Source: CAZQRP01 sp964596125
Lineage (GTDB): Bacteria; Chloroflexota; Dehalococcoidia; GIF9; UBA5629
Length of the DNA stretch: 64,000 bases
NCBI GenBank assembly: GCA_964596125.1
Contig: CAZQRP010000016.1
Location: forward strand, 1-64,000
Reading direction: 5' to 3'
Shown here: positions 27,584-37,204 of the stretch, piece after piece
Layout of the letters: each line of letters begins with the position of its first letter
Numbering within the stretch: the first letter of the stretch is position 1
Position numbers and translations under genes: made by a program
Notes under the pieces: model-generated
The model's database searches: none
Seen by the model: the letters and a program-made list of their open reading frames with translations, nothing else
Told to the model about the DNA's origin: nothing

Positions 27584-28330
27584 TTAGTATAAACCTTCTA
27601 AGAATGCTTTTACATTTAAGCCTAAAACAATGTGGTTATAACCACCTTCCAGAACAGCAAATCTTCTTCCTTTGCAGTTCTTCATAGCAGCTTCTTTAAC
27701 CAGTTCACCTATAGTCCGGTAATCGTCAGTAGTAAGCTGTCCACCCCAATCATCGACATGGCGGTCAAAACCGGCAGAAACTGCCAGGATATCGTAATTC
27801 CTCTCTTTATCAAATACTGCTTTTATTTCTTCAACAAATCCCGGTCCGTGAGCTTCCGGCTGGAAATATTTAATCCCACTCCCCTTAAAAATGTTTTCTG
27901 TGCCGTCTCCATAGTGCAGATCAAAGTCCAGAATCAGAGCACGTTTAATAAGCTCTCCATTCTGAAGTTTAGCTAACGCTACAGCAATATTATTGAAGAA
28001 GCAGAATCCCCAACAATGATCGGCACTGGCATGATGGCCAGGTGGTCTGATCAAGCCGAAACTAGCTTCACCTTCCACAGCTATTTGAGCTGCCATTATA
28101 GCCCCTCCAGCTGCCAGACAGGCGATCTCATAAAGATTCAGGTCTCTTTTGACCGATTCAATATGAGATTTCGTATGAACTCTGGCTAAGTCCTCTTCCG
28201 CAGCAAGTCCGGGTTCGACAAAGGCATGGTTCCCCCAGAGTTCCCTCAGTATCGATTCCAGCCTTCCTGCGCTGGCAGCAAGATCAAGCGCATAAACTTC
28301 ATTATAACGGGTGTGATAAACTATGCTCAC
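27584..28330 (-). CDS. Histone deacetylase family protein (AcuC/acetylpolyamine amidohydrolase-like)
   Basis: Zinc-dependent amidohydrolase, 248 residues, shorter than most (about 300-370). Catalytic RPPGHHAS (95-102) with the His pair 99/100, metal ligands in DFDLHYGDGT (Asp137, His139) and SAGFD (Asp189), and the Tyr231 in LEGGYN are all present. The start is GTG with GGAGGT about 8 nt upstream. In bacteria such enzymes remove acetyl groups from proteins or polyamines. A divergent acyl-CoA synthetase-like gene lies 198 bp away. Confidence 0.9.
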   Translation of the reverse strand: MSIVYHTRYNEVYALDLAASAGRLESILRELWGNHAFVEPGLAAEEDLARVHTKSHIESVKRDLNLYEIACLAAGGAIMAAQIAVEGEASFGLIRPPGHHASADHCWGFCFFNNIAVALAKLQNGELIKRALILDFDLHYGDGTENIFKGSGIKYFQPEAHGPGFVEEIKAVFDKERNYDILAVSAGFDRHVDDWGGQLTTDDYRTIGELVKEAAMKNCKGRRFAVLEGGYNHIVLGLNVKAFLEGLY

Positions 28331-28528
28331 TGAACCTGACCTCCGATTCTATTTAGCCTACCAATATTATACAACTTGCCAAAGATGGTATACTCTTTTA
28401 AATAGATAAGTTGAAATATTAAAACTGAGGTCAGGAACTAGTAATCGCCGTATGCCAAATAGAACAGATTTTACTCATTCAGCCGAGATATCTAGATAAT
28501 TTTACGAAACGAGGGGGACTATCCACAC

Positions 28529-29917
28529 ATGGACTTGATACAGCAACTCAACCATATTTTCCATCCCGAAAGTATTGCTATTGTCGGTGCATCAGCCAAT
28601 CCAGACAAACTAGGGTACATGTGTGTATCCAACCTGGTAAAAGCTGGATTCGGGGGCAGAATTTATCCAATCAATCCCACTTTGTCCGAGGTTCTGGGCC
28701 TAAGGACGTATCGCTCTCTTGAAGCCGTGCCTGACCAGATCGACTTGGCCATTATTGTTGTTCCAGCCCACCAGACTGTATCCGCAGTGGAAGGTTCTGT
28801 CGCCCATAACGCAAAGGGAGCAGTACTGATCGCCGGCGGCTTTAAGGAAACTGGCACTGAGATTGGTCTAGATTTAGAAGCCAGGCTTACGGATATAGCC
28901 AATAGAGGCGGTATGAAGATTATAGGGCCGAATACTATAGGGTTGTTAAACCCGAAGTTTAAGCTCAACGCCTCATTTCAGCAAAGCTTTAACCTGTGTA
29001 AAGTTGGCAATGTGGCACTGGCATCACAAAGCGGTGGAACGTGTGCTTTTATCACCCATGCTTTTACCAGTAATAATATAGGCATCAGCAAAGCTACAGG
29101 ACTGGGCAACAGGTGCAACCTCGATTTCGATGAAATAGTAACCTATTTCGGTCAAGATGAGCAGACTAAGGTTATATCTATTTATGTTGAAGGACTGGAA
29201 CAGCCCCAACGGTTTTTAAATACTGCCAAACAGGTAGCTAGACACAAGCCGATTGTAGCTTACAAGGGTGGTCGTAGTGAAGGAATGAGTAGGGCTACTG
29301 TATCCCACACTGGCACTTTAGCCGGCAAATACGATTTTTATAAAGCAGCTTTTACTCAGGCCGGTATTATTATCGTCACCAGTATTACAGAATTAGTCGA
29401 TACTACCAAGGCACTGGCTTTACAAACGCCAGCAAACAATAACCGGATAGCTATTATTAGTTTTCAAGCTGGTCCGGGGATAATTACGGCTGATAAATGC
29501 CGTGACCTTGGCTTGAGACTAGCTGACTTTTCACCGGCTACCGAAAAAAGGCTAAGGCAGATAGGATATTCATCAAATGCTGCGAACAATCCGGTTGACC
29601 TGGCCTATATATCATGGGATTTTAATGCCAGCCAAGAGATGCTCAAGGCAATTCTGGAAGATAACGGCGTCGATGGTGTGATTATTGTCAGCGTTCTATT
29701 TCACAAAAATATTAAGCTAATTGGAGCATTTATTAATATATCCAAACAATATAATAAGCCAATGACAATTAGTATCGATTCCCCGGGCAACATAATATCA
29801 GACCAGATTGATGCAATTGAGGAAAGCGGTTTTCCTATTTATCCTCTACCGGAGAGGGCCGCTACTGGCATGTCCGGATTGGCTAGATATGGAGAAATCC
29901 TCAGGACCATCGGCTGA
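28529..29917 (+). CDS. NDP-forming acyl-CoA synthetase alpha subunit (CoA-binding, Acd/Pat-like)
   Basis: 462 residues with the CoA-binding Rossmann domain (SIAIVGASANPDKLGY, 15-30), two succinyl-CoA-ligase-like domains (ASQSGGT near 165; YKGGRSEGMSRA), and the phosphohistidine His260 in VSHTGTLAG. This is the alpha half of ADP-forming acetyl/acyl-CoA synthetase. The ATP-grasp beta half is neither fused nor adjacent, so ATP yield would need a partner encoded elsewhere, or the protein has another role. It has GAGGGGG about 8 nt upstream of the ATG. Confidence 0.85.
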   Translation: MDLIQQLNHIFHPESIAIVGASANPDKLGYMCVSNLVKAGFGGRIYPINPTLSEVLGLRTYRSLEAVPDQIDLAIIVVPAHQTVSAVEGSVAHNAKGAVLIAGGFKETGTEIGLDLEARLTDIANRGGMKIIGPNTIGLLNPKFKLNASFQQSFNLCKVGNVALASQSGGTCAFITHAFTSNNIGISKATGLGNRCNLDFDEIVTYFGQDEQTKVISIYVEGLEQPQRFLNTAKQVARHKPIVAYKGGRSEGMSRATVSHTGTLAGKYDFYKAAFTQAGIIIVTSITELVDTTKALALQTPANNNRIAIISFQAGPGIITADKCRDLGLRLADFSPATEKRLRQIGYSSNAANNPVDLAYISWDFNASQEMLKAILEDNGVDGVIIVSVLFHKNIKLIGAFINISKQYNKPMTISIDSPGNIISDQIDAIEESGFPIYPLPERAATGMSGLARYGEILRTIG

Positions 29918-29995
29918 CAGGTCTGTATACTGGAAGTATGCCGGTAAAATCTACTACTGGCCGGTAATGTTCGGTATCACCACGTTCCCACTCTG

Positions 29996-30736
29996 TTAAA
30001 GGTATTGCTTAAACCAATCAAGAGTCATGTTTATTACCTGCTCAAGATGAGTGGATTCATTGAAGCTATGATTTGCTTCCTCGATTATTTCCAGCCTCTT
30101 AGGCTCCCTGGCGTTATCATAAAGAATATGAGCATCCTCCAACGGAACGGAGGGATCGGCACTGCCGTGTATGATCATTATAGGGCAGCCGATAGTTCCT
30201 GCTGAGGCACATATATCATAACGCAGAAAATCATGCCAGAACTCTACTTTGAATCTCCTGCCGGAGGGAAGCTCAAAGAAACCCTGAGCCGTATATGTCC
30301 TGACCTGTTCTTCAGTGGGTGCTTTAAATTTACACGGTGTTGCCATTGCCACCATCGCTTTTATTCTGTTATCCCGGGCTGCTATCGCCACCGTGCCACC
30401 GAAGCTAGATCCAACCACTCCCAGCCTGTTTTTGTCCACGGCAGTAGTTACTACGAAGTCAATCGCCGCTCGATAGTCTTCAATCCTTCCGCTGAGCGTC
30501 GTCTCTTCAAAGCTTCCCTGGCTCTTCTCTCCACCATCACCACAGCCTCTATAACTGAATCGCAAATAAGCAAAACCTGCATCATGGAGTCTGGGGGCCA
30601 ATACAAGCCACTTGTCTCCATCTTTATTGCTCTCGAGACCGTGCGACATAATAACGCACGGTGCACCAGCATACGGGATGTTAAGATTGGCATAAATAAC
30701 TCCCCCAGGTCCGCGAAACGTAGCAAGCTGTTCCAT
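29996..30736 (-). CDS. Alpha/beta hydrolase (dienelactone hydrolase/S33-like)
   Basis: 246 residues with a complete triad: nucleophile Ser111 in VGSSFGG, Asp194 in HGSADPSVP and His223 in EEANHSF. The oxyanion region is SHGLESNKDG (31-40). There is no signal peptide, so it is cytoplasmic. It resembles small serine esterases/peptidases acting on acylated small molecules; no substrate can be named. Convergent with the acyl-CoA synthetase-like gene. Confidence 0.88.
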   Translation of the reverse strand: MEQLATFRGPGGVIYANLNIPYAGAPCVIMSHGLESNKDGDKWLVLAPRLHDAGFAYLRFSYRGCGDGGEKSQGSFEETTLSGRIEDYRAAIDFVVTTAVDKNRLGVVGSSFGGTVAIAARDNRIKAMVAMATPCKFKAPTEEQVRTYTAQGFFELPSGRRFKVEFWHDFLRYDICASAGTIGCPIMIIHGSADPSVPLEDAHILYDNAREPKRLEIIEEANHSFNESTHLEQVINMTLDWFKQYL

Positions 30737-31100
30737 ATATCTCCCTACAATTTCGATAGGTTACTTTTTGTTTAACGCTATTTGATTCGAGCTCTCCGTC
30801 TCAGGTCAATTGAATCATCTCAGCCGACCACTGTCAAATAAGACGGTTCTTCTACTTAAGAGTTCTTAATTAAACAAATGTACCACTACTTCCACAACCT
30901 TTTATAGAACCTGCACCACGAACTACGAAATTATAGTAAGCCAGAACTGATCGAACTCTCCTGGATTCAGTACACAATCAGGCAAGGTTAAAGGATTTTG
31001 TAGGTTGCCTGTTAAAGGCAGTCTCACCATACCCATTTAATCTCAAGTTTTATGGTCTGCTTGGCTTATTAACAACTGGTAAAAGATTTGTCATACAGGT
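30737..31100. other. 364-bp intergenic region
   Basis: No gene is supported. A small hairpin TGCCT-N5-AGGCA lies near 31006-31020, without a T-run. This is upstream sequence of the leftward hydrolase and downstream of the leftward flavoprotein. Confidence 0.4.
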
Positions 31101-31706
31101 CTATGATAATTCCCTGAGTCTTGTTTCAACTTTATATAGATATTCCTGTATGAGCGGTATTTCACGAGATTTTAGATACTTGACTATGGTTTCTCCCAGA
31201 GCTTCAGCCTGTGCCATACCTCGTTTATCGTTCCTGACTTTCCCCTTTTCACGGCCAAAACCTACAGTACGGCCAACAATTATCATTTTCTGGAGAATAA
31301 AAAAGTTATTGAAATCGGTGATTGCGCATGCATCTCCGGCACCCCCCTGAGCAACTACTGCGCCAACTGCCTTATTTCTCAGAGCACGATTGGTCCTGAG
31401 CACGTAAGTACGATCAATTAATGCTTTTGCTTGAGCGCTGATGCTCCAGTAGTAGACCGGACTACCAAAGATGATCCCATCGGACGCAAGGAGCTTAGGA
31501 TAGATGTCCTGCATATCATCTTTTATATAACACAGTCCATTTTTGACACACGGAAAGCAGGAATCACAAGGTAGTACCGTCTTGCCGGCAAGAGTTACCA
31601 GCTCTATCTCAGCTCCTTCTTCTTGAGCCTTGGTCAAAGCTGTTTGCACCAGGGTTTCGGTATTCCCATTAGTTCTCGGACTGCAAACAATACCTAAAAC
31701 TTTCAT
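31101..31706 (-). CDS. Iron-sulfur flavoprotein (NADPH-dependent FMN reductase fold)
   Basis: 201-residue flavodoxin-like protein. FMN-phosphate loop SPRTNGNTET (9-18), then a compact cysteine cluster C47-x2-C50-x2-C53-x5-C59, the pattern that binds [4Fe-4S] in archaeal Isf proteins, then GSPVYYWSISAQAKALIDR, which contacts the isoalloxazine. It likely moves electrons between ferredoxin and an acceptor or detoxifies O2/peroxide in anaerobes. It is monocistronic. Confidence 0.88.
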   Translation of the reverse strand: MKVLGIVCSPRTNGNTETLVQTALTKAQEEGAEIELVTLAGKTVLPCDSCFPCVKNGLCYIKDDMQDIYPKLLASDGIIFGSPVYYWSISAQAKALIDRTYVLRTNRALRNKAVGAVVAQGGAGDACAITDFNNFFILQKMIIVGRTVGFGREKGKVRNDKRGMAQAEALGETIVKYLKSREIPLIQEYLYKVETRLRELS

Positions 31707-32130
31707 AATTTATTCCTCCTGTCGGCATTCTATACCAGGAATTCTGTTGGAACAAGTAAGAGGATAGTTGCCATGGAGCAAACAAAACGCTAAAACGTGC
31801 AACGAGGTAACACATACAGGATTGTTGCCCTGGACATGTAGCGGGCATACAATGTACGATTAAAAATATACTTTAAGAATGTTACCTTTTCACCAGAGGG
31901 GTAGAGGCGAAAATTAAGCTAGTTCTTGAAATTTAACCCTTTGACTTATTATTGTGTGGAGTGTGATTGAACAAAACCAAGAGTTTGTTACCCATTAAGT
32001 AGCTTAGGACAGAATCACTTATATGTGAGCTTTTAATAGAAAGCCTAAACCAAAAATCAAGTTTAATCGTTATTAATGGTACGTTAAGAATATTAAGGAT
32101 TACGAAGGATAGTAATAAAGGATAGCCAGG
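31707..32130. other. 424-bp intergenic region between divergent genes
   Basis: Promoter region for the leftward flavoprotein and the rightward serpin. It is AT-rich, particularly 31857-32110. No gene or clear operator was recognised. Confidence 0.4.
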
Positions 32131-33405
32131 ATGAAGAACATATTTCTGTGTGCATTCATGGCAATCGTCCTGTTGAGCTTGGTGGCCTGTGCTCAACCAG
32201 TAGCCAGTGATGTAGTTAGATCAGAGATGAAACGGGTCACTTCACCGGAGGTTAATGAAGCTGATATGGCAACGCTGGTCAGCGGAAACAGTGCCTTCGC
32301 TGCCGACTTGTATCAGGTGCTTAGAGAAGAGAACGGCAACCTCTTCTGCTCTCCCTACAGTATATCGCTGGCACTGGCGATGACATATGGTGGTGCTCGC
32401 GGCGAGACCGCACAACAGATGTCAGATGCGCTTCATTTCATCCTCTCACAAGACCGTCTCCATCCGGCATTCAATAGTCTGGATATCGAACTTAATCAGC
32501 GTGGTGAAAATGCTGAAGGCAAGGATGGAGAAGGCTTCCGGTTGAATATTGTCAATGCTATCTGGGGACAGAAGGACTACAGCTTCCTTTCTGAGTTTCT
32601 TGATCTTCTTGCCGAAAACTACGGAGCCGGGCTCAGGGTCCTTGATTTCGTGAAAGCATCGGAACAGTCCCGGGTTACTATCAACGAATGGGTGAGTGAT
32701 CAGACAGAGGATCGTATCAAAGACCTGATTCCTCAGGGTGCTATCGATCAGCTAACACGTCTCGTCTTGACCAACGCCATTTACTTTAATGCGGCGTGGC
32801 AACTTCCCTTTAATGAAGAGGTAACTTCTAATGGCCCTTTTTATTTGCTCAACGGAAATGAGATCACAATACCTATGATGAGACAAACAGAATCGTTCGG
32901 TTATGCCGAAAGTGATACCTGTCAGGCAATAGAACTATTGTATGATGGTCGCGAACTCTCAATGATGATCTTGCTACCTGAAGCAGGACAGTTTGAGGCT
33001 TTTGAAAGGTCATTTGATACGGAGCTCATCGACAACATTATAAGCAAATTAGAAAATAGACAGGTCGCTCTGATTATGCCCAAATTCGAATTTGAATCAA
33101 GTTTCAGCCTGAAGAAAGCTCTTACAATGATGGGCATGGGAGTTGCCTTCTCAGGAAGTGCTGACTTTTCGGGCATGACAGGCAGTCGGGACCTGTTTAT
33201 AGATGAGGTACTTCATAAGGCTTTTGTCTCGGTGGATGAAGCTGGCACTGAAGCGGCAGCAGCCACCGCTGTCATAATGAGATTAACAGCGATGCCAGAT
33301 AAGCCGATCGAGGTTGCTATCGATCGACCGTTCATCTTTTTGATTCGCGACATTGAGACAGGTACACTACTCTTTATTGGGCGTGTGGTTAATCCCGGCC
33401 GGTAG
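32131..33405 (+). CDS. Serpin family lipoprotein (serine/cysteine protease inhibitor)
   Basis: 424 residues. The N-terminus is a lipoprotein signal with lipobox LVAC (Cys20), so the mature inhibitor is membrane-anchored outside the cell. The serpin fold is complete: NSAFAADLYQ...ENGNLFCSPYSISLALAMTYGGARGET, LVLTNAIYFNAAWQLPF, and the C-terminal RPFIFLIRDIETGTLLFIGRVVNP. The reactive-centre hinge EAGTEAAAAT (370-379) has the small-residue pattern of inhibitory serpins, so it should insert its loop and trap proteases. By loop length the scissile bond falls near the Leu-Thr-Ala-Met segment (about 385-388). The target is unknown. Confidence 0.93.
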   Translation: MKNIFLCAFMAIVLLSLVACAQPVASDVVRSEMKRVTSPEVNEADMATLVSGNSAFAADLYQVLREENGNLFCSPYSISLALAMTYGGARGETAQQMSDALHFILSQDRLHPAFNSLDIELNQRGENAEGKDGEGFRLNIVNAIWGQKDYSFLSEFLDLLAENYGAGLRVLDFVKASEQSRVTINEWVSDQTEDRIKDLIPQGAIDQLTRLVLTNAIYFNAAWQLPFNEEVTSNGPFYLLNGNEITIPMMRQTESFGYAESDTCQAIELLYDGRELSMMILLPEAGQFEAFERSFDTELIDNIISKLENRQVALIMPKFEFESSFSLKKALTMMGMGVAFSGSADFSGMTGSRDLFIDEVLHKAFVSVDEAGTEAAAATAVIMRLTAMPDKPIEVAIDRPFIFLIRDIETGTLLFIGRVVNPGR

Positions 33406-33523
33406 TATTCCCTGGAACTTCAGCATCAAGTAGCTACGGTGCGAAGTGAAGCGGGATGCTTGTATCGTCCACCTCTTTTTCTATCCAGGATTCTATGCTC
33501 TGACCAAATGTCAGCGGTCTACA

Positions 33524-34018
33524 TTATCTATTTCGTCGAGCGTTTTTTAAGCCTGGAATCCATCTGGGAACTGCTTGACGATACTCATTGTACGGTGTAC
33601 CAAATTTTTTGCTCAAGTGTGGTTCTTCGTAATATACCACAAAAAGGTGAAACGATAACCATACAAGGACGGCATAGGTAAAGATTGTTAAAGACATTAA
33701 TAGAATTCCCTCACCGACGAGCACGCATTCAACTCCGACATACATTGGATTTCTGACTATCCGGTATAACCTCCCTGAAACTAATCTGCTGGGTGAGCTT
33801 ATGGGTGCCGGAGTCCCTTTACCGGAAAAAACGAAATCCCACGCCGTACAGATATATAACCATACGCCAAATATAATCGGAACAGCACCAATGAATTTGA
33901 AGTTCCCGATTTCACAGGATAACTGCAAACCAGATTCCATCAGAAGATACGGCACGCCAATAGTGACAGAGCCAGGTACGATAACGGTAAATACCAATGT
34001 TCCGATAATAGCTCTCAT
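33524..34018 (-). CDS. Isoprenylcysteine carboxyl methyltransferase / phospholipid methyltransferase family membrane protein
   Basis: 164 residues with about four hydrophobic segments and the conserved C-terminal motif set of this family: GRLYRIVRNPMYVG (SAM-site RNPxY), then EEPHLSKKFGTPYNEYRQAVPRWIP. Bacterial members methylate lipids or unknown small molecules. No prenylation gene is nearby. The last residues are Arg/Asn/Lys-rich. Divergent from the spermidine-synthase-like gene. Confidence 0.85.
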   Translation of the reverse strand: MRAIIGTLVFTVIVPGSVTIGVPYLLMESGLQLSCEIGNFKFIGAVPIIFGVWLYICTAWDFVFSGKGTPAPISSPSRLVSGRLYRIVRNPMYVGVECVLVGEGILLMSLTIFTYAVLVWLSFHLFVVYYEEPHLSKKFGTPYNEYRQAVPRWIPGLKNARRNR

Positions 34019-34300
34019 TGCTTCACGGTTTCAACAATCGATTTAAAGAGGAAACGTAGTTAATACAGCAAAGTTTTAACAAACAGATTGTAGCGTCTGT
34101 TTCAGGGCTTATCAACAGCAAAACGTTTTCGTATTTCATATATCGTTTGAATAATAAGAAGCGTACAATATTTATTTAATTCGATAAATGTCCCTTCATG
34201 CGGTTCATAGCATTTCCCGGGTTACCTCTTAAATCAGCCTGACATTGTTGGCTCATTAACTTTATGCTACTATTTCATTGGCTATCGCAGGAGGTCTTTA

Positions 34301-35863
34301 ATGCTCCGTATCACCGCAATATGGAAAGCAAATTCAATTGCCTTTATCAGCAGCTTCTGCGTGATGGTAATTGAGCTAATAGCAGCCAGGCTCCTTGCTC
34401 CTTATATTGGTGTTTCCCTGTACACATGGACCAGCATTATCGGCGTTATCCTTGGAGGTATTGCCTTAGGCAATTATCTCGGCGGCAAGATAGCTGACCG
34501 GTATCCATCGTCCCTGGTATTGGCCGCTATATTTTTCGCCGGTGCTTTATTAACTATCGCCATTCTTCCCGCTATCAAAATAGTTACTTCTGCCAACTGG
34601 TTCGGCAACTTACCTGTGATGTGGAACTTCATGCTGAGAACCTCGTGTATTTTCTTCCTGCCCACCCTTGTCCTCAGTATGGTTTCACCGATGGTAATAA
34701 AATTAACCTTAGCTAATCTAGGGAAGACAGGTGGTATCGTGGGGACCATATATGCCTGTTCCACTGCCGGTGCTATCCTTGGTACTTTCATGACTGGTTT
34801 CTATTTCATCCTCTGGTTCGGTACCAGTATGATAGTCTGGCTGGTAGCTGCAGTTCTGTTTTTAACCGGAATACTTGCCTGGTTCTCCTGGAGCATTCCA
34901 GGCAGATGGCACCTTTCTTTAAAGAATATCATAATATGGACGACTATTATAGGAGTAGTCCTGGTTGCTATCCTCCTCTTTCAGTTTAGAGAATCATGGC
35001 AAGAAGAGTACACCCGGGAGTCCAACTACTACACCATCAGGGTGTTTCATGGTGACGGTGATGGTAATAACACAGTATCAGTGCTGGTCCTTGACCATCT
35101 GGTACATAGCTTTATTGATCAGGGTGATCCAACGGCTCTTCAATACGACTATCTCAATATCTTTAAGGAGATAGTAAGTTATCTAACAATAGAAAATTCA
35201 GCACCAAGAATACTCCATCTGGGTGGTGGGGGCTATGCCTTTCCGCGATATATGGAAGCTGTTTACCCTCAAAGTATAAATGAAGTGGTAGAGATCGACC
35301 CGGTAGTGACACAGGTAGTCTATGAAGAGCTTGGACTTCCCAAGGAAACAAGTATCAAGACCTACAACCAGGATGCACGCCTTTTCTTGATTCAGCGAAA
35401 GGTTGGAGAGAAGTACGATATAGTGATCGGCGATGTTTTTAACGACTACTCTACGCCTTATCACCTGACCACCCGGGAATTCAACCAGCTTGTAAAGGCT
35501 AATATGGAGGAAAATGGTATTTACTTGATTAATCTTATCGATGATTATAACCAAGGCAGATATATGGCATCTTTTATTCACACACTGAGGTACACCTTCA
35601 AACATGTTTATCTTTTCTGTGCTGTGGATAGCTGGGAGAATGTAGGAACTGGTACTTTTGTTATCGCTGCGACTGATGCCAGTATGGACCTTGATGATTT
35701 TAAACGATTTGTCACCGAGAGCAGTGAAAAGAAAATGGTAAGCAATCCTCATGATGAAACCACGCTGGAGGAATATTTAGCTACAAGAGATCCTGTTTTG
35801 CTGACTGATGATTATGCTCCGACAGATATTCTAATCGCACCGGTCTTCCGTAAGTCGTATTAA
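34301..35863 (+). CDS. Membrane-fused spermidine synthase-like methyltransferase-fold protein
   Basis: 520 residues. The first ~225 hold about seven to eight membrane segments of the kind found in fused MFS/spermidine synthase proteins (VIELIAARLLAPYIGVSLYTWTS...). The C-terminal domain has the Rossmann glycine loop ILHLGGGGYAFPR (near 305), acidic EVVEIDP, and GDVFNDYSTPYHLTTREF. The usual spermidine-synthase catalytic pair is altered, so polyamine synthesis is uncertain. AGGAGG precedes the ATG. No speD or other polyamine gene is nearby. Confidence 0.85.
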   Translation: MLRITAIWKANSIAFISSFCVMVIELIAARLLAPYIGVSLYTWTSIIGVILGGIALGNYLGGKIADRYPSSLVLAAIFFAGALLTIAILPAIKIVTSANWFGNLPVMWNFMLRTSCIFFLPTLVLSMVSPMVIKLTLANLGKTGGIVGTIYACSTAGAILGTFMTGFYFILWFGTSMIVWLVAAVLFLTGILAWFSWSIPGRWHLSLKNIIIWTTIIGVVLVAILLFQFRESWQEEYTRESNYYTIRVFHGDGDGNNTVSVLVLDHLVHSFIDQGDPTALQYDYLNIFKEIVSYLTIENSAPRILHLGGGGYAFPRYMEAVYPQSINEVVEIDPVVTQVVYEELGLPKETSIKTYNQDARLFLIQRKVGEKYDIVIGDVFNDYSTPYHLTTREFNQLVKANMEENGIYLINLIDDYNQGRYMASFIHTLRYTFKHVYLFCAVDSWENVGTGTFVIAATDASMDLDDFKRFVTESSEKKMVSNPHDETTLEEYLATRDPVLLTDDYAPTDILIAPVFRKSY

Positions 35864-35971
35864 ATATCGATCCTGTCACATTAAATAGACTATATCTATA
35901 ATCTACAGTTTTGCCTTCAGTCAACTTATCTGAAAATCGATAAGTTGTTGCCCTACGAAGGACTACCCTGT

Positions 35972-37204
35972 CTAGGTTCCGTAAAGTATCCCGCAGATGG
36001 AGACCAGAGAGGTCCCATCCTCGCTGGCCGGACACTGTGCATAACCTGTTGGCTTGCCGCTAGCTCCGGATAGCACCGAGAGAGTAATGTAGATGGGAGG
36101 CACTCCACAGACATGTCTACAATCGCGCTCGTTCTGTATTTCTGTATAAAAACCTTCGGCATCGCCACGGCACATAATAGTAATCAACTCAGTATCTTGC
36201 CGTTCCATTCCGGCTCGTCCAATCAGGTCCAGTGGATATGGGTCACCAAAAGCGGGGCCCATATGGGCTAAGTCAGCAGCAGCTACAACAATCGTCCGCC
36301 GTTGGCTGGTTACTCTCTTAAGAATTTCGACTGCTGAGGCTACATGGTCCGCTTTTAAGGGACTCTCACCACGTTCAATAAACGATTGAAAAGAACCGCA
36401 GAGGATGGGGAGCACATAGCATGGTTTATCACCGAGCAGGTAATGTAGCCAAATAATGGCGGCCTCTATCGAATGTTCCCCGCGGTGGTTTATCTCGCAG
36501 TCAAAGATACATTGACCGATTTCTCTCTCAAACTCATCAACAACCTCCTGAGCCGTCGGAATGACTCCCCACGGTGTTTCATAGTTCTGGTATGTAAGAG
36601 TGATCCTGCCGCTTCCTTCGTTGTGGTCTGTCCCCAGAATCACAATCAGTTCAGCTTGTCTTACTGCCGCCTTCGCTTTTGACCATACTTCAGCATAGAT
36701 ATGGCCACCTCTTTCAAAATCGATATGAGGGCTAATTAATCCCTTTACTACACTCGGGCTCTCAAGATCGGCATTCTTCAATTGATCGAAGTAGTGTTCC
36801 AGGTTAGCCTTTAATTCGGTGGAATTTTCTGGTAAGCTTTTTCCCATTAGCACAGGAGACCTTGAAGCAGCAGACCGATAATCATCCACCGCAGCTTTAT
36901 AGGCCTGGTTAAATCGTTCATTTTCCAGAAAGAGGGCTTCATCAAGTTGGGAAACAAGATGGTCCAGGACAGAGTTACTGAGGGTAATTCCGGTACGCAG
37001 ATCAAATCCTGCTTTAAGCGTTCCTATGTCACGTGTTCCATCCATCAGCACGAGCAACAGGGCTAAAGAGCCAGGTATAAACATCACCTTCTGACTTAAA
37101 TTGAGGGGATCGCTCAACAGGATTCCCTGCTGGCCTTTTTCCACAACCGGTTGAGACCGGACTTCCCGTAGCTTAAGTTTCATCGTATTATCAAACGATA
37201 CCAT
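35972..37204 (-). CDS. MEMO1/AmmeMemoRadiSam system protein B with N-terminal extension
   Basis: 410 residues. The C-terminal ~270 are a MEMO1 domain (VKGLISPHIDFERGGHIYAEVW, ILGTDHNEG, HRGEHSIEAAIIWL, AAADLAHMGPAFG), related to extradiol dioxygenases with a His-rich metal site. The N-terminal ~130 residues are extra: SLALLLVLMDGTRDIGTLKAGFDLRTG resembles the small wHTH-like PqqD-type fold that binds peptide or cofactor partners. The AmmeMemoRadiSam partners (AMMECR1, radical SAM) are not adjacent. A second Met at codon 8 is possible. Function unknown. Confidence 0.82.
   Translation of the reverse strand: MVSFDNTMKLKLREVRSQPVVEKGQQGILLSDPLNLSQKVMFIPGSLALLLVLMDGTRDIGTLKAGFDLRTGITLSNSVLDHLVSQLDEALFLENERFNQAYKAAVDDYRSAASRSPVLMGKSLPENSTELKANLEHYFDQLKNADLESPSVVKGLISPHIDFERGGHIYAEVWSKAKAAVRQAELIVILGTDHNEGSGRITLTYQNYETPWGVIPTAQEVVDEFEREIGQCIFDCEINHRGEHSIEAAIIWLHYLLGDKPCYVLPILCGSFQSFIERGESPLKADHVASAVEILKRVTSQRRTIVVAAADLAHMGPAFGDPYPLDLIGRAGMERQDTELITIMCRGDAEGFYTEIQNERDCRHVCGVPPIYITLSVLSGASGKPTGYAQCPASEDGTSLVSICGILYGT

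Noticed and set aside
28335..28435. 9-bp inverted repeat CCTGACCTC / GAGGTCAGG in the divergent promoter region
   Set aside because: The left arm is simply the ribosome site of the - strand deacetylase gene; arms are 83 bp apart. Probably chance.
33439..33681. An 80-codon + strand frame overlapping the methyltransferase-family gene
   Set aside because: It overlaps the 3' end of a clear - strand gene and has no family resemblance.
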